DNA of 64,000 nucleotides from Portulaca oleracea. Lineage: Eukaryota > Streptophyta > Magnoliopsida > Caryophyllales > Portulacaceae. The notes below the pieces were generated by a model, which made no database searches, had not been told where the DNA came from, and saw only the letters and a list, made by a program, of their open reading frames with translations. Positions 1 to 10,452 of this stretch are shown here, piece by piece. The stretch is taken from the NCBI GenBank assembly GCA_029582165.1, contig CM055875.1, forward strand, positions 11,881,968-11,945,967, given 5' to 3'. The position numbers were made by a program, and so were the translations under genes. Each line of letters begins with the position of its first letter. The first letter of the stretch is position 1.

Positions 1-245
1 TGCTATCCTACCGTTGCATTGGAGCTACTAAGTTGCTGCTGCTGTATATTTTAGTTACATCTGTTTTTTTCTTTTTTCATTATTATCTTTGTTTCTTTAG
101 TTTCTTGGTTAGTTAGGTTGTTAGTCCCTCTCCTGTTTCTTGTCTTAGTTTTGTATATATAGGTCTTTGGTTTCCTCCTTGTTTGTAAGGTGGGAGACAT
201 TCTCTCAATACAAAGTTTCCATTATATCTTTTCTCATTTTGCACA
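1..245 (+). repeat. 5' LTR of copia element (truncated by window edge)
   Basis: It matches the right LTR from base 21 of that LTR onward and ends in TTTTGCACA directly before the primer site. A TATATATAGG promoter box lies at 154-163. LTR length in the complete right copy is 265 bp. Confidence 0.93.
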
Positions 246-258
246 TGGTATCAGGGCC
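246..258 (+). promoter_or_regulatory. Primer binding site, initiator tRNA-Met type
   Basis: TGGTATCAGGGCC directly follows the LTR. It matches the usual plant copia primer site TGGTATCAGAGC with one change. It would prime minus-strand cDNA from the 3' end of initiator tRNA-Met. Confidence 0.85.
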
Positions 259-319
259 TGTGCTGGCTCTTTGCTAGTTCTTTTCCCCATTTGTTGTTTG
301 ATCTCTCGAGTTGTTTGCC

Positions 320-1031
320 ATGTCTTCGTCAAGCATAGCTGAAGTCATCAGGGGCTCCAGAAGAGTACAACAACGACCCCCTTTTCTTGCACCCATCAGA
401 CCATTCAGGGATTTCTCTAACAAGCACAAAACTCAATGGCATAAACTTTAAAAAATGGAGTAAAGCAGTCAAAATTGAGCTGAAAACTAAGGTCAAATTG
501 GGCTTCATCGATGAGAAGTGTGAAAGACCTGCTGATGGCTCACCCAAGCTTGCACAATGGAACAAATGTGACTCAACGGTGGTAAGCTGGTTATTGAATT
601 CCATGATTCCTGACCTATCTGATGCCTTCTTGTATATACAGTCTGCTAAGGACTTGTGGGATGATCTCGTGGAGAGGTTTGGGCAATCAAATGGACGACT
701 AAGGTTCCATCTTGAAAGGGAGATCAACAATCTCTACCAAAACCAAGATTCAGTGGCCGTGTACTACACCAAATTAGAGAAGCTGTGGGATGAGCTAGCA
801 GACATATAAGAGGTACCTGTCTGTACCTGTGTGAAGACATGCCCTTCCATCAAGCATGCAATAGATATTGACCAACAGAAGAAACTGATGCAATTTCTTT
901 TACATCTAAATGATGAATATGATACTGTTAGAGGTCAGTTACTTTTATCTGAACCTTTACCCACTGTAAATAAGGCATACAACATGATACAAAGGGTAGA
1001 GAGACAAAAAGTCAAAACAAATTACAAGTAG
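320..1031 (+). pseudogene. copia gag (capsid part), frameshifted and interrupted
   Basis: Structural protein of copia virus-like particles. The ATG at 320 begins a frame that shifts near 345-351; from there the gag frame reads EEYNNDPLFLHPSDHSG, then the typical LNGINFKKWSKAV segment. A TAA at 807-809 interrupts it in frame before the second half (TCPSIKHAIDID onward), which contains the LLLSEPLPTVNKAYNMI segment conserved in copia gag. The first stretch spans about 140 codons and the second about 75. The gag-type order (DUF4219/UBN2-like capsid followed by a zinc knuckle) is as expected for the family. Broken by one shift and one stop. Confidence 0.85.
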
Positions 1032-1092
1032 TCTTGGTGGTTCAAAGGAATTTGCAGCTTATACTTTAAGATCAAACCAAAACAATGAGGGT

Positions 1093-1668
1093 ATGGAGGG
1101 AAACTCACAAAGTTTTCTTGCCAAAAATCCAAATAAGGCTAGCAAGGACACAAAAGCAAAATCCAAGAAATTTTGCAATTATTGCAAAAAGAGTGGTCAT
1201 ACTGAGGACCAATGCTTTCTCTTAGTGGGGTACCCAGATTTGTACACTGGACTAAAAGAAACCAAGAAAAGGAACTCTCCCCCTAGGGTGATTGCAAGTG
1301 TGCAGAAAAATGAAGAAGACACTCCTCTTGACAACAATTTTGCTCAGGAGCCTGCACACAAAATAGATTACAGTTTTATGCAAGCTGTTGCTAAAGAATT
1401 GGTAAAGCTCTCAAAGGGAAAGGGTTCAACAGATCGTGCAGTTGCACATTTTGCTGAGAGTAGCCAATTTGCAGGTAATATCACAAAATTATCCTATCTT
1501 GATAAAACTTCTAAACAATCTTGGGTTTTAGATACTAGTGCTATTGACCATATGACACATGATTTATCCACATTGAATGATGTTCATCAGTTAGCTAAAC
1601 CTGTCCAAGTTGTTTTACCAGATGGATCTCTAAAATGTGTCAAGATGGCAGAACTGTTGTCATATTAG
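1093..1668 (+). pseudogene. copia gag zinc knuckle and protease
   Basis: This frame carries a CX2CX4HX4C nucleocapsid zinc knuckle (CNYCKKSGHTEDQC, about residues 27-40) and the aspartic protease start WVLDTSAIDHM. The family motif is D(S/T)GA; here the glycine is serine (DTSA), which should harm catalysis. It is out of frame with the capsid part (shift near 1031-1093) and ends at a stop where a second shift leads into the integrase frame. Protease would cut the polyprotein in the particle. Confidence 0.82.
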
Positions 1669-2799
1669 AAAAAATAAAGTTGCAAGATGTTCTTTACAAT
1701 ATAGATTTTCAATATAACTTACTTTCTGTTTTTAAGCTCACAAGGGACTTAAATCTCCGTTTGTCCTTTTATCTTGACATTTGCTTCTTTCAAGACCTTA
1801 CCACTAAGGACATTGTAGCACAAGTTTCCCCCACAGATGGGTTGTTCAAGATAGCTGTAGCAGTCACCATGTCAAATCAGTCCTCCATGAGTAGCATTTT
1901 TTTTCATACCTTACACAATAGGCTTGGGCATACTTATGTGCCAAAGCTAATGCATATCTCTGATTATAAAGGACAAATTCCCTCTGATTTCTTTTGTGAA
2001 AGTTGTGTTCTTGCTAAAACTCATAGGCTACCTTTTAATAGAAGTACAATTCGTACAACACATTGTTTTCAGTTAATGCACATTGATCTATGGGGTCCCT
2101 ACAAGGTTCCTAACATTGATGAATCTTCTTATTTCTTGACTTTTGTGGATGATTTCAGTAGAACTACATGGACTCACTTACTTTCTACAAAATCAACTGT
2201 ATGTTCCATTATTCAAGAATTCTTCAAAATGTTCCAAAATCAGTTCAAAAACAACAATCTCCATGATAAGAACTGATAATGGAAGTGAGTTCGTTAACAA
2301 GGGTTACCAATCTCTTTTCTCATCTTTAGGCATAAATAATCATAGATCTGTCCCCTACACTCCACAACAAAATGGTGTTGTGGAAAGAAAACATAGACAC
2401 CTCCTAGACACAACAAGAGCAATCATGTTCCATGTTGGATTACCTAAAAGATTTTGGGGTGAATGTGTTCTGGCTTCCACTCATGTTATAAATATGCTTC
2501 CTATGGCTAACCTAAATTGGCAAAGCCCTCATGAAGTTCTTTTTGGAATTAAGCCTAACATTCATGATCTTAGAACCATAGGATGTCTTTGCTTCGCTGT
2601 TGACCGGAGATACAAAGATAAGTTTGATCCTAGGGCTATTAAGTGTATCTTACTAGGTTATACTGCTGGATGCAAGGGATACAAGCTTTACAACCTGGAA
2701 TCCCACAAAGTCTTTCACAACCGAGATGTTACTTTTCAAGAGAATATTTTTCCCTTTAAAGAATATTATAAACTTATTGATATACAAGATGAATCCTAA
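1635..2799 (+). pseudogene. copia integrase (two frames)
   Basis: The first frame (1635-2276) holds the protease tail, the pre-integrase HHCC zinc finger (HNRLGH ... CESCVLAK) and the start of the rve core with the first catalytic Asp in HIDLWGPY. A frameshift near 2260-2276 moves the rest to another frame with the second Asp in RTDNGSEF and the Glu in VVERKHRHLL, so D-D-E is complete but split. A GKGYKLYNLESHKVF-like C-terminal segment (here CKGYKLYNLESHKVF) follows. A TAA at 2797-2799 then breaks the reading before the reverse transcriptase. Integrase joins cDNA to the genome. Confidence 0.87.
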
Positions 2800-4297
2800 A
2801 GTATTCCTAACAATGACACGTTTTTAGATAACTCAAAAATCAACAGATCTTGCGGGAATCTGAGTCAAAGAGTTGAGCAAAACCAAGAAGAGCAGCTTGA
2901 CATCAATGAGACTGTAGAATCCACTGAATTACAAGATATTATTAGCATTCAGAATGATACAGATAGAAGCCAAAATGATGAATCAAGTGATGTGCATTGT
3001 GAAGATATCATGGATATTCAACAAACTAAGGGTGGAGAAAATGAAGAAGAAGACAAACAATTAAGAAGATCAACCAGAGCTAGACATCCTCCAAGATGGC
3101 TCAATGACTATGATCAGAACAAAACCAAGAAACTTGCTTCCTCACACTTTCACAGTTTTAATTCTCAGCTTGTACATCCTTTATTTCACACTAATGATTT
3201 TTCTCATTTATCACAGGAGTATGTCACTTCCTTGTCAAGTTTCCTCACCTCTCCTGAACCAAGTACTTATGAACAAGCTGTGAAGTATCCTGAATGGAAT
3301 GCAACAATGAAGGAAGAATTACAAGCTCTAGAATCGAATGGGATCTGGATCCTGACAAAATTACCACTAGGAAAACAACCTCTCACTTCCAAATGGGTGT
3401 ACAAGACAAAATTCAGGCCAGATGGGAGCATTGAGAGACATACAGCTAGACTTGTAACAAGGGGCTTCCTTTAGGTCAAAGATAGAGACTACAAACACAC
3501 TTTTTCACCTGTGGTTAAGCTAGGAACGGTGAGGATTCTCATGGCTCTAGCTGCCGCCCAGGAATGGGATCTCCATCAACTAGACATAAACAATGCTTTT
3601 TTGCACGGTTTCATTGAGGAAAAAAGTGTACATGATGCCACCTCAAGGCTACAACAAAGCAAAGCCAGGAGAGGTCTGCAGGCTTGTTAGGAGTCTTTAT
3701 GGCCTAAAACAGGCCTCGAGACAATGGAACTTAGAATTGACAAAGTTCCTCAACAAACATGGCTTCAAACAATCAAAAAGTGATTATTCACTTTTTACCA
3801 GAATAATTGAGAAAGGCTGTGTATATATATTTGTCTATGTTGATGATTTACTAATAACAGGTGATGACCTTGATGGCATTTGCACTTTAAAGAGGTCACT
3901 GCATGATGCTTTTACCATCAAAGACCTGGGAAAGGCAAAATACTTCCTGGGAATTGAGATTTCAAGGTCAAGTGAGGGTATACTTTTGAATCAAAGGAAA
4001 TACATTGTAGACATTTTGGCTGATACAGGTCTTACTGCCTGCAAGCCTGCAAAGTCCCCCCTGCCTAAAGGCCTTAAACTTTCTCTTGACACTGGAAACA
4101 TGTTGCCTGATCCAACATCTTATAGAAGAATCATAGGTAGATTGTTGTACTTGGCACTGACTAGACCTGACATCAGTTATGGGGTGCAACATCTGAGCCA
4201 GTTTTTGCAAAATCCTACAGACCAACACTACAATGCAACAATCCACATCTTGAGATATCTCAAGGGAAGTATAAATAGAGGTCTTTTTTTATTCTAG
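2800..4297 (+). pseudogene. copia reverse transcriptase
   Basis: The linker with RRSTRARHPPRWL leads to the RVT_2-type polymerase (AVKYPEWNATMKEELQAL, KWVYKTKFRPDGSIERHTAR). A TAG at 3472-3474 replaces what is normally Gln (CAG) after RGFL. The frame continues to [11 protein letters not shown], where a shift near 3595-3610 occurs, and then holds YGLKQASRQWN and the catalytic YVDD. The segment ends with YRRIIGRLLYLALTRPDISY and HILRYLKGS. Catalytic residues are visible, but three interruptions exclude a functional product. Confidence 0.9.
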
Positions 4298-4796
4298 AAG
4301 CAATTCTCTCCAAGTCTCAGCATACACTGACTCAGACTAGGGTAGTTGTCAATTTTCTGCACTATCACTAACTGGGTATTGTGTGTTTTTAGGATCATCT
4401 CTAATCTCATGGAAGACAAAGAAGCAGAAGACTGTGTCAAAATCATCTGCAAAAGCAGAATATCGAGCAATGTCAGCCACCACCTCAGAGTTGGAATGGG
4501 TAGTTCAGATTCTTCAATATCTAAATGTGCCTCTAAATACCCCCATTACTCTCTACTGTGATAACAAGGCTGCTCAAGACATAGCTGCTAATCCTGTGTT
4601 CCAAGAAAGAACCAAACACATTAGGATTAATTGCCATTACATCAGGGACAAGATCCAGGAAGGGTTGATACAAACTGCTCATGTTTCTTCTAACCAACAA
4701 TTAGCTGATTTAATGACTAAAGCCTTGAGTGAACAGCAACATAACCTTCCTTCTTCAAGGTTAGGATTGATAGAAATCCCTCCCAATCCACCTTGA
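4298..4796 (+). pseudogene. copia RNase H
   Basis: The RNase H tail of the copia polyprotein. It reads SLISWKTKKQKTVSKSSAKAEYRAM, with the catalytic Glu in AEYRAM and Asp in YCDNKAAQDIAANP, then HIRINCHYIRDKI. A frameshift separates it from the reverse transcriptase at about 4298-4383. It ends with TGA at 4794-4796, immediately before the polypurine tract, as expected. Confidence 0.88.
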
Positions 4797-4804
4797 GGAG
4801 GGGG
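4797..4804 (+). promoter_or_regulatory. Polypurine tract of copia element
   Basis: GGAGGGGG lies between the polyprotein stop and the TG start of the right LTR. This is the expected plus-strand primer for reverse transcription. Confidence 0.85.
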
Positions 4805-5069
4805 TGTGAAATATCCAACTACTATGCTATCCTACTATTGCCTTGGAGCTACTAAGCTGCTGCTGCTGTATATTTTAGTTACATCTATTTTTTTCTTTTT
4901 TCATTATTATCTTTGTTTCTTTGGTTTCTTGGTTAGTTAGGTTGTTAGTCCCTCTCCCGTTTCTTGTCTTAGTTTTGTATATATAGGTCTTTGGTTTCCT
5001 CCTTGTTTGTAAGGTGGAAGACATTCTCTCAATACAAATTTTCCATTATATCTCTTCTCATTTTGCACA
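4805..5069 (+). repeat. 3' LTR of copia element
   Basis: A 265-bp repeat starting TGTGAAATATCC and ending TTTTGCACA, about 96 percent identical to the left LTR over the visible part. Confidence 0.93.
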
Positions 5070-6810
5070 TATTGTAAGAAATTTAATTATGATAAAAATA
5101 TATATTATTGATATCATCAAGGTAATATGTAATATATATATAGAGTAAATAATCATATCATAGTTTTTTTTATGATAAAATTAATATAACTATATTTTGT
5201 ATTTTTATATGGACCTTCTTTAAATGCAATTACAACTACATCATCTAAGAAATATTCTTGAAACTTAAACTCAAATTTCGACAACACGAATAGCACATGG
5301 TTCTTTAGCCATAGCACACACATTGATGATTTCCTTTACTATAAAGTAAAAGGGAATATGGATGTTGTTGTTAAACCATTTTCTTTTGCAGCCTGCCTGA
5401 TTATGTGCTTGCGTATTTGGTAATTTTCCTTTCTTTTTTTTCTTTATAATTTTCCTTTCTTTTTTTCTTCCTCAATTGTGGACATGTGCCTCTCATTTCC
5501 CTGGTCTCAGTATCCCCTGCCTTTCACTGCTAATTTCATCTTTCATCCTCACTCTATCTTCCTCAGCTTGTTTTTTCTCATCTCTCTTCGACTCTTCTTG
5601 GTTGTTCTCCCAATTTGTGACCTTCATCATAATGTCTATCTCTCTTCAGATTTTCACTGCTTATCTGAAAAGTGAGTGTTTGTTATTATCTATTTCAACT
5701 GGTTATATCTCAATTACCTACTATCTCTTCAATTTTTTTTTTTTTTTATCCCAAACACATCGATTCGATTATTGGGTTTTTAATTTTCTGGGTTGTGGAA
5801 TTACATGATGATAAGTAATAAATATTGTCCTTCCTCATTCCAGATCACATTTATCCGTCCATCGCTACGACTACTGTTGTTGATGCCAAGGCCACGAGCA
5901 CTGCCACTGCTGTTGCACTGGAAGTTAAAGGTTTAAAGGTACATGGTTTGTTATGTTCGAGTTTGTCTCTCACTAATCTTCATGGACATCAACTATTTGA
6001 TGAAATGCTTCACTGGACTTAGTATGTTTATTTAATGTTTGATAGAATGAAAGCATGTTTTTCTTTTCAAAAGTTATTGAAATTAAGAAAGAAATAATAG
6101 GTGAGGGTTGACATGCTTGAATCTTGATGTGAGATTTTGGTGGTGATTCATTGTTGAGGTAATTATTATGTTTTTGTTGGCTGGTAATTCTTTCCATTCC
6201 AAATTTATGGATAATACTATTGTTTTATACCAATAATCATGAAGACTTTGGATCATGAAGGCGCACGAACATACAATGCAACCAGTAAATGACCTCAAGG
6301 GGTGAACTGTTCAAGGCATGGATGGAGGTAACTTTCAGAAACAAGATGAGAAGAAGACTTTGGATCGCCTCAATCTTTGCTCTGTAGATACACTATGGGC
6401 TTCAACGTGGAAGGGGGGACTACCTTGCTCTATAGATACACTTGCAAGGAAGTTTGATGAAATACCAAGAATTTTCAGTTGAACAAAGACGGAAGAGAAT
6501 GAAGGAGGAAACAATGATGACACAAAATTATGACAACGATGGAGGAAGACTATGGAAGAGGCTGAGGTTTCTTTTTCTGTTTCTAATTGTAATTCAATTG
6601 AAACACTGACATAGAAGTGGTAGTATTGAATTGGGTGCTTGACATGTGTTGAGCCGTTTTTATTTTGTAAGGACCCAAGTGTTTTTTGTTGTAACGGGTT
6701 AATGGCACAATTTCAATTTAGGACCATGGCCCAAGTTATCGAGAAAAAAAAAATCAGCAAATTCTTATGCGTAGATGTAATTATTGGGGTAGACAACGTT
6801 TAGCATGTAG
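5070..6810. other. Gene-poor interval with exon-like fragments, no recognised gene
   Basis: AT-rich DNA with pyrimidine-rich runs near 5430-5480 and 5730-5750. Short stretches look exon-like: for example 5844-5938 is bounded by CAG upstream and GGTACATG downstream, and a GC-richer piece lies at about 6330-6560. I find no open frame longer than about 110 codons, no domain and no consistent splice chain. It may be a decayed transcription unit or a long non-coding RNA locus; I cannot support either. Confidence 0.3.
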
Positions 6811-7610
6811 GCCGTGTTCGGCAACAGCGTTTGATGTAGCATTTAAAGTTTTAACAAGTAAAAACGCTAATTGCATTAATTATGTATGTTCGGTAAATTA
6901 GTTGAACATGCCAAAAAATAGCGTTTTACACAGCATTTCCTAGACGTTAGCATTGTTAACGTCTTAGCCAACTTATAGCGTTTTGATCTTTTATTTCCAG
7001 GAATACCCTTGACAGCTTTTGCTATATTACAGATGGTACCATAGGTGTAACAGCCCCTGCTCAGTGGGCACCATTTCACAATTCAGATTTGTGAAATGTA
7101 TTTGTTCTTTTTCTTATTGAGTTATTGCCTCTTCTCTCTTTTGCACAAATACCTTTTTTGTAAAATATGCACTCCCAGCTTAGCCAATTATATATAAAGT
7201 TATAAACCCCACCCACACCAAAACCTATGTATCTGTTTTAAACTAATTTTGCATTGAATAAATAACTTGAAATTATATATTAACAATAAGAAATATATAA
7301 TTGAAAAACAATAATAGCAATCGCAATGATGAGTAATAATTATTATTATTAATATTAAGTAATAAATAATGATAACAAAATTAATAGCAACAATAATACT
7401 AACAATGATATATCATATGTGGGCTTTTCCGTCATTTTAAGTTCGATATATAGTTCAACTACTATATTTACCGAACACTTCTTATTAAAATGTAAGTTAA
7501 ACAACTATCTGCTAACAGCTATAAGTTAAACGTTATCCACTACTAAAACCGCTATCTGCTACTAAAACAGCTATCCGCTACCTAAACCGCTAATTTTGCC
7601 GAACAGAGCC
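6811..7610. mobile_element. MITE-like non-autonomous DNA transposon (about 800 bp)
   Basis: The ends are inverted repeats: GGCCGTGTTCGGCAA at 6811-6825 and, on the other strand, GGCTCTGTTCGGCAA (7596-7610), 13 of 15 identical. A second TGTTCGGTAAAT repeat lies inside each end (about 6887 and about 7470, inverted). A 3-bp gta flanks both ends and may be the target duplication. The right part has about three short repeats of the type CTAtCYGCTAcTAAAAC. No coding capacity. Harbinger/Tourist-like origin is possible but the gta duplication is not the usual TWA. Confidence 0.6.
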
Positions 7611-7651
7611 GTAATCTCATTCCAAAGGTTAATAAATGACATTACAAGATA

Positions 7652-7946
7652 CTCTGTCCGTTCCATATTAATTGACACTTAAATTAATTTTTTTTGTTCC
7701 AAAGTAATTGTCACTTTCCATTTTCAGTATCTAATTTAATTATTTTAACTTTAATAATTATGTTAACTTTTTACTTTTTCAATCAATAAAAACTACTTCT
7801 ACTCACATTCCCTCACTATCTACACTTTGGTATCCAAAAAAACACCTTGAAAATAGTGCTATTTAAGTATGTAAGTAGTTTTTTTAGTTAAACCTTGATA
7901 TGTGAAATTTTTTTAAAATGTATCAATTAATATGGAACGCAGGGAG
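7652..7946. mobile_element. Stowaway MITE (Tc1/mariner-derived)
   Basis: A 295-bp element with inverted ends CTCTGTCCGTTCCATATTAA and, from the other strand, CTCCCTGCGTTCCATATTAA. These are the Stowaway ends (CTCCCTCCGTTCC). A TA precedes the left end; CA follows the right, a one-base decay of the TA duplication. AT-rich and non-coding. Confidence 0.88.
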
Positions 7947-7962
7947 CACATTTTTAGTGCGT

Positions 7963-8045
7963 TTCTCATTTACCATGTACAATCATTTAACATGTACAAT
8001 CATTTAACATGTACAACCGTGCTTTGCACGGGCATGGTGAACTAG
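7963..8045 (+). mobile_element. Helitron 3' terminus
   Basis: A hairpin CCGTGC-TTT-GCACGG (8017-8031) is followed 10 bases later by CTAG at 8042-8045 and then T. Helitrons end in a short GC-rich hairpin about 10-12 bases before CTRR and insert before T. About 2.5 direct copies of a 17-bp CATGTACAATCATTTAA unit precede the hairpin. I could not place the 5' TC end, so the length of the element is unknown. Confidence 0.65.
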
Positions 8046-8120
8046 TTTATAAATAAATGGCGCAGGATAATTATATATTATTGTGATATTATTAGTTTTA
8101 ACAGTTAATAGTTAATAAGA

Positions 8121-8663
8121 TTGGAAAATTGGATTATAATAATCCTTAACTTTTACCAATTGTATAACAATAATACCTAGTAGTACTTTCATTTTGGATT
8201 TTGGTGGTCTAAAGAAAAATTGGATTGTAGTGGTATTCCACATCCACTTTTTTTTTATTTTTTTCATTCCTACCCCATATTGTTTTTATTTTTTTCGGTC
8301 ATGCGCCTAAAAAGGTAATGAAGTGTATTTACTAAAACAATTTTTTAAATTATTTTTTTGAGATTCTGAGCAATTATTATGATTTTTTTAAAAAGAAATA
8401 AAATTGAAAAATTCGTAATAAATCGTAAAAAAATTTAAAAAAATTGGGAGAAACGCGGTAAATTCATTAAAAATCATGGTAAAGTGATATACTATGTTTT
8501 GAATCAAATGCAATACAAAATCTATGATATTTACGGTATACTCTTGATAATGTCCCACTACAATCCAATTTTATTTTTTTAGACCACTAAAATCCAAATT
8601 GATAGTAGGGATTATTACTGTTCAATTCGTGAAAATAAGGATTATTAGAATCAAATTTTCCAA
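8121..8663. mobile_element. Long-TIR MITE
   Basis: Bases 8121 to about 8240 are matched, inverted, by about 8550-8663. The repeat includes GGAAAATTGGATTATAATAA and a conserved inner block TTGGATTGTAGTGG. The long inverted repeats (about 110 bp) around an AT-rich non-coding centre fit a foldback or Mutator-like MITE. Its ends resemble those of the MITE at 45151-45515. I see no clear target duplication. Confidence 0.7.
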
Positions 8664-9023
8664 AAGAAAAGGTTTCAACCGCAATATGAATTATGAGATG
8701 ATATTATATTACCCATAACTTCTTTTGTTCCCTTTTTACTCATCAATTGTAATATGTGCATGATTCTTGAATTCTTTCAAGTTTTGTACCAATCAACCTA
8801 TAAACCAAATAAAAGGTTTTTTTTTCTTCTTCCTCTTGATTAGTATGAAATTCTAAGTTTGTCACCATTTTGTAGACACCGAGATTTGCACCGACAAATT
8901 CGGAAATTAAACTCGACCCGTCAAAACCCAGCAGACCATGGGCCAAGCACAAGCATAAGTCACTGGGCCTACGATGCTATCAAGACAGGCCCATTAGTCA
9001 AGCCAAGCCCGTATTTAAAAGGT

Positions 9024-9300
9024 GTAGGCCGCCTAGCCTACAACGCCTCCCAGGCTGGCCCAATTAGCAAATCCGGCCTAGAAATGTGAAACGTAGGCCG
9101 CCTGACCTACGCTGTTGAAACTCAGCCTTTTGCCTCGCTATCGAGTCAACAATCCGTGTGATTGCACATCATAGGTCGCCTGACCTACGCAATATAATTT
9201 GATTTTGACGCTAGAAATTTTCCCCTCCAATCCCATGATCACAACCTTTGTGATTGACCTTGATGACTAAGAAATATACATCATAGGCCGTGTGACCTAT
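9024..9300. promoter_or_regulatory. Element A U3 palindromes, four sites
   Basis: 18-bp palindromes of the form GTAGGYC-NNNN-GACCTAC are at 9024-9041, 9093-9110, 9171-9188 and 9283-9300. The last extends to 9-bp perfect arms, CATCATAGG and CCTATGATG (9279-9304). Their starts are 349, 280, 202 and 90 bp before the TATA box at 9373. The same distances recur in B, C and D with other palindrome sequences, so they are probably binding sites for a dimeric protein; that role is inferred. Confidence 0.75.
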
Positions 9301-9372
9301 GATGTTGTAAATTGATGCATGATCTTTGGATCATGTCTCTCACCCTTCCATCTTCATCCCACATCATCCACC

Positions 9373-9380
9373 TATAAATA
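9373..9380 (+). promoter_or_regulatory. TATA box, element A LTR
   Basis: CCTATAAATACCCC at 9371-9384. The same core promoter (CACCTATAAATA followed by a CCAT-rich region) occurs in C and, inverted, in B and D. Confidence 0.8.
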
Positions 9381-10086
9381 CCCCTCCACTTCTCCATTCA
9401 TTCCACCGACAATCATCATCATATATCCACATTCTCTACTCTCTCCATCATCTACTTTCTCAAACTCTCCTCCATTCCCCATAATCATCATCATTATCAT
9501 CATTCTATCATCCAAACATCATCTCCCTCCATCCACAAAAACACCCATAACCTCATCCAAGGTCTAAACCGATACCATATTGGAGCATTCTTGAGTCGAT
9601 CTTCCTTCCACCACGCCAAGACCTAAAGTGAGGTTTGTATATCTTTGTATTCCAATCATGTAGCTTTTCCCTTTGAATTGTTTTACTTGTACATATTTTG
9701 TAACAAACATCACATTTTACCTTTGCATGTTCAAGAATATAATTTTGTGAAATTAATTAAACTTCTCCTCGCTCATTTCATTTCAAGTTCGGTTCTAGTA
9801 AGTATGTTTTCAAACAAGCGGATTCAAGAATTCTTTAATTCTCGAATTCGTAACCTCCCCCCCGAATTCAGAATTCGGGTTCGCAGACCAGAGTTATTTC
9901 TTTTTTATTGGTTTGTCGATTTCATAAAATCGGCTGGCGGCTCTTTCTTTCTTTTATAACCTCTTTTTTTTTTTTTTATTATCATAAATACACGATTTAC
10001 TCCAAAAAATACTTACTAATATTTTTTACATTGCTATCACACAAAATTCAAGGTTCGGTTGAGGGAAAATGGGCCTAGAAAACAGC

Positions 10087-10184
10087 AAAAGCCGTCTGAC
10101 CTATGTTGTTTTCTACCCATTTTCGCTGGGCCGGGGAAGAACAGGCCCAACATTGGGACTGTCGTAGGTCACGCAGCCTACGAC
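10087..10184. promoter_or_regulatory. Element A LTR-end palindromes, two sites
   Basis: Site one, 10087-10104, is AAAAGCCGTCTGACCTAT: its left half is the B-type arm and core, its right half the A-type arm. Site two, 10161-10184, has perfect 8-bp arms GTCGTAGG and CCTACGAC. They start 365 and 288 bp (18-mer starts 10087 and 10164) before the LTR end, as in C and D. Confidence 0.7.
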
Positions 10185-10452
10185 CTTCCCTAGTTGCCCA
10201 TGTTCTTCCTCTTCGGCCCGAGTTTGTAAATGGTTAATGTTAAAATATTAGTAAAATATTTTTTTTGTGTAATATCGAGTATTTTGATAATAAAAAAATA
10301 GGTTCGTAAATGAATAAAAGCTTCCACTCCGAAAATGAATTTCATAAAGTAAAAACATCCTTATTTAAGGATAAAGCAACCTTGGTCGGCTTCTGATCAT
10401 TAAGTAGCACCATCGAAACAATTTCCTGAACGAGATTTTTCGGGGTCCTACA

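Larger units (their letters stand above)
1..5069 (+). mobile_element. Ty1/copia LTR retrotransposon, degenerate, both LTRs
   Basis: LTRs lie at 1-245 and 4805-5069, with a tRNA-iMet-type primer site, a polypurine tract and domains in copia order (gag, protease, integrase, reverse transcriptase, RNase H). The left LTR lacks its first 20 bases because the window starts inside the element. I count 10 substitutions between the aligned 245 bases of the two LTRs, about 4 percent, so the insertion is old. At least four in-frame stops and several frameshifts break the polyprotein, so it could move only with proteins supplied by another copy. The target duplication cannot be checked because the left flank is outside the window; tattg follows the right LTR. 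Confidence 0.95.
8871..10452 (+). repeat. LTR of element A (1,582 bp)
   Basis: It starts TGTAGACACCG and ends GGGGTCCTACA before the primer site. A TATAAATA box lies at 9373-9380. The transcribed part contains pyrimidine- and CAT-rich sequence at 9390-9550. Six palindromic sites lie within it (four before the TATA box, two in the last 370 bp); they are listed separately. Confidence 0.87.

Noticed and set aside
5476..5808. Open frame of 110 codons, hydrophobic
   Set aside because: Low-complexity Leu/Ser/Phe composition from pyrimidine-rich DNA; no domain, no convincing start or splice context.
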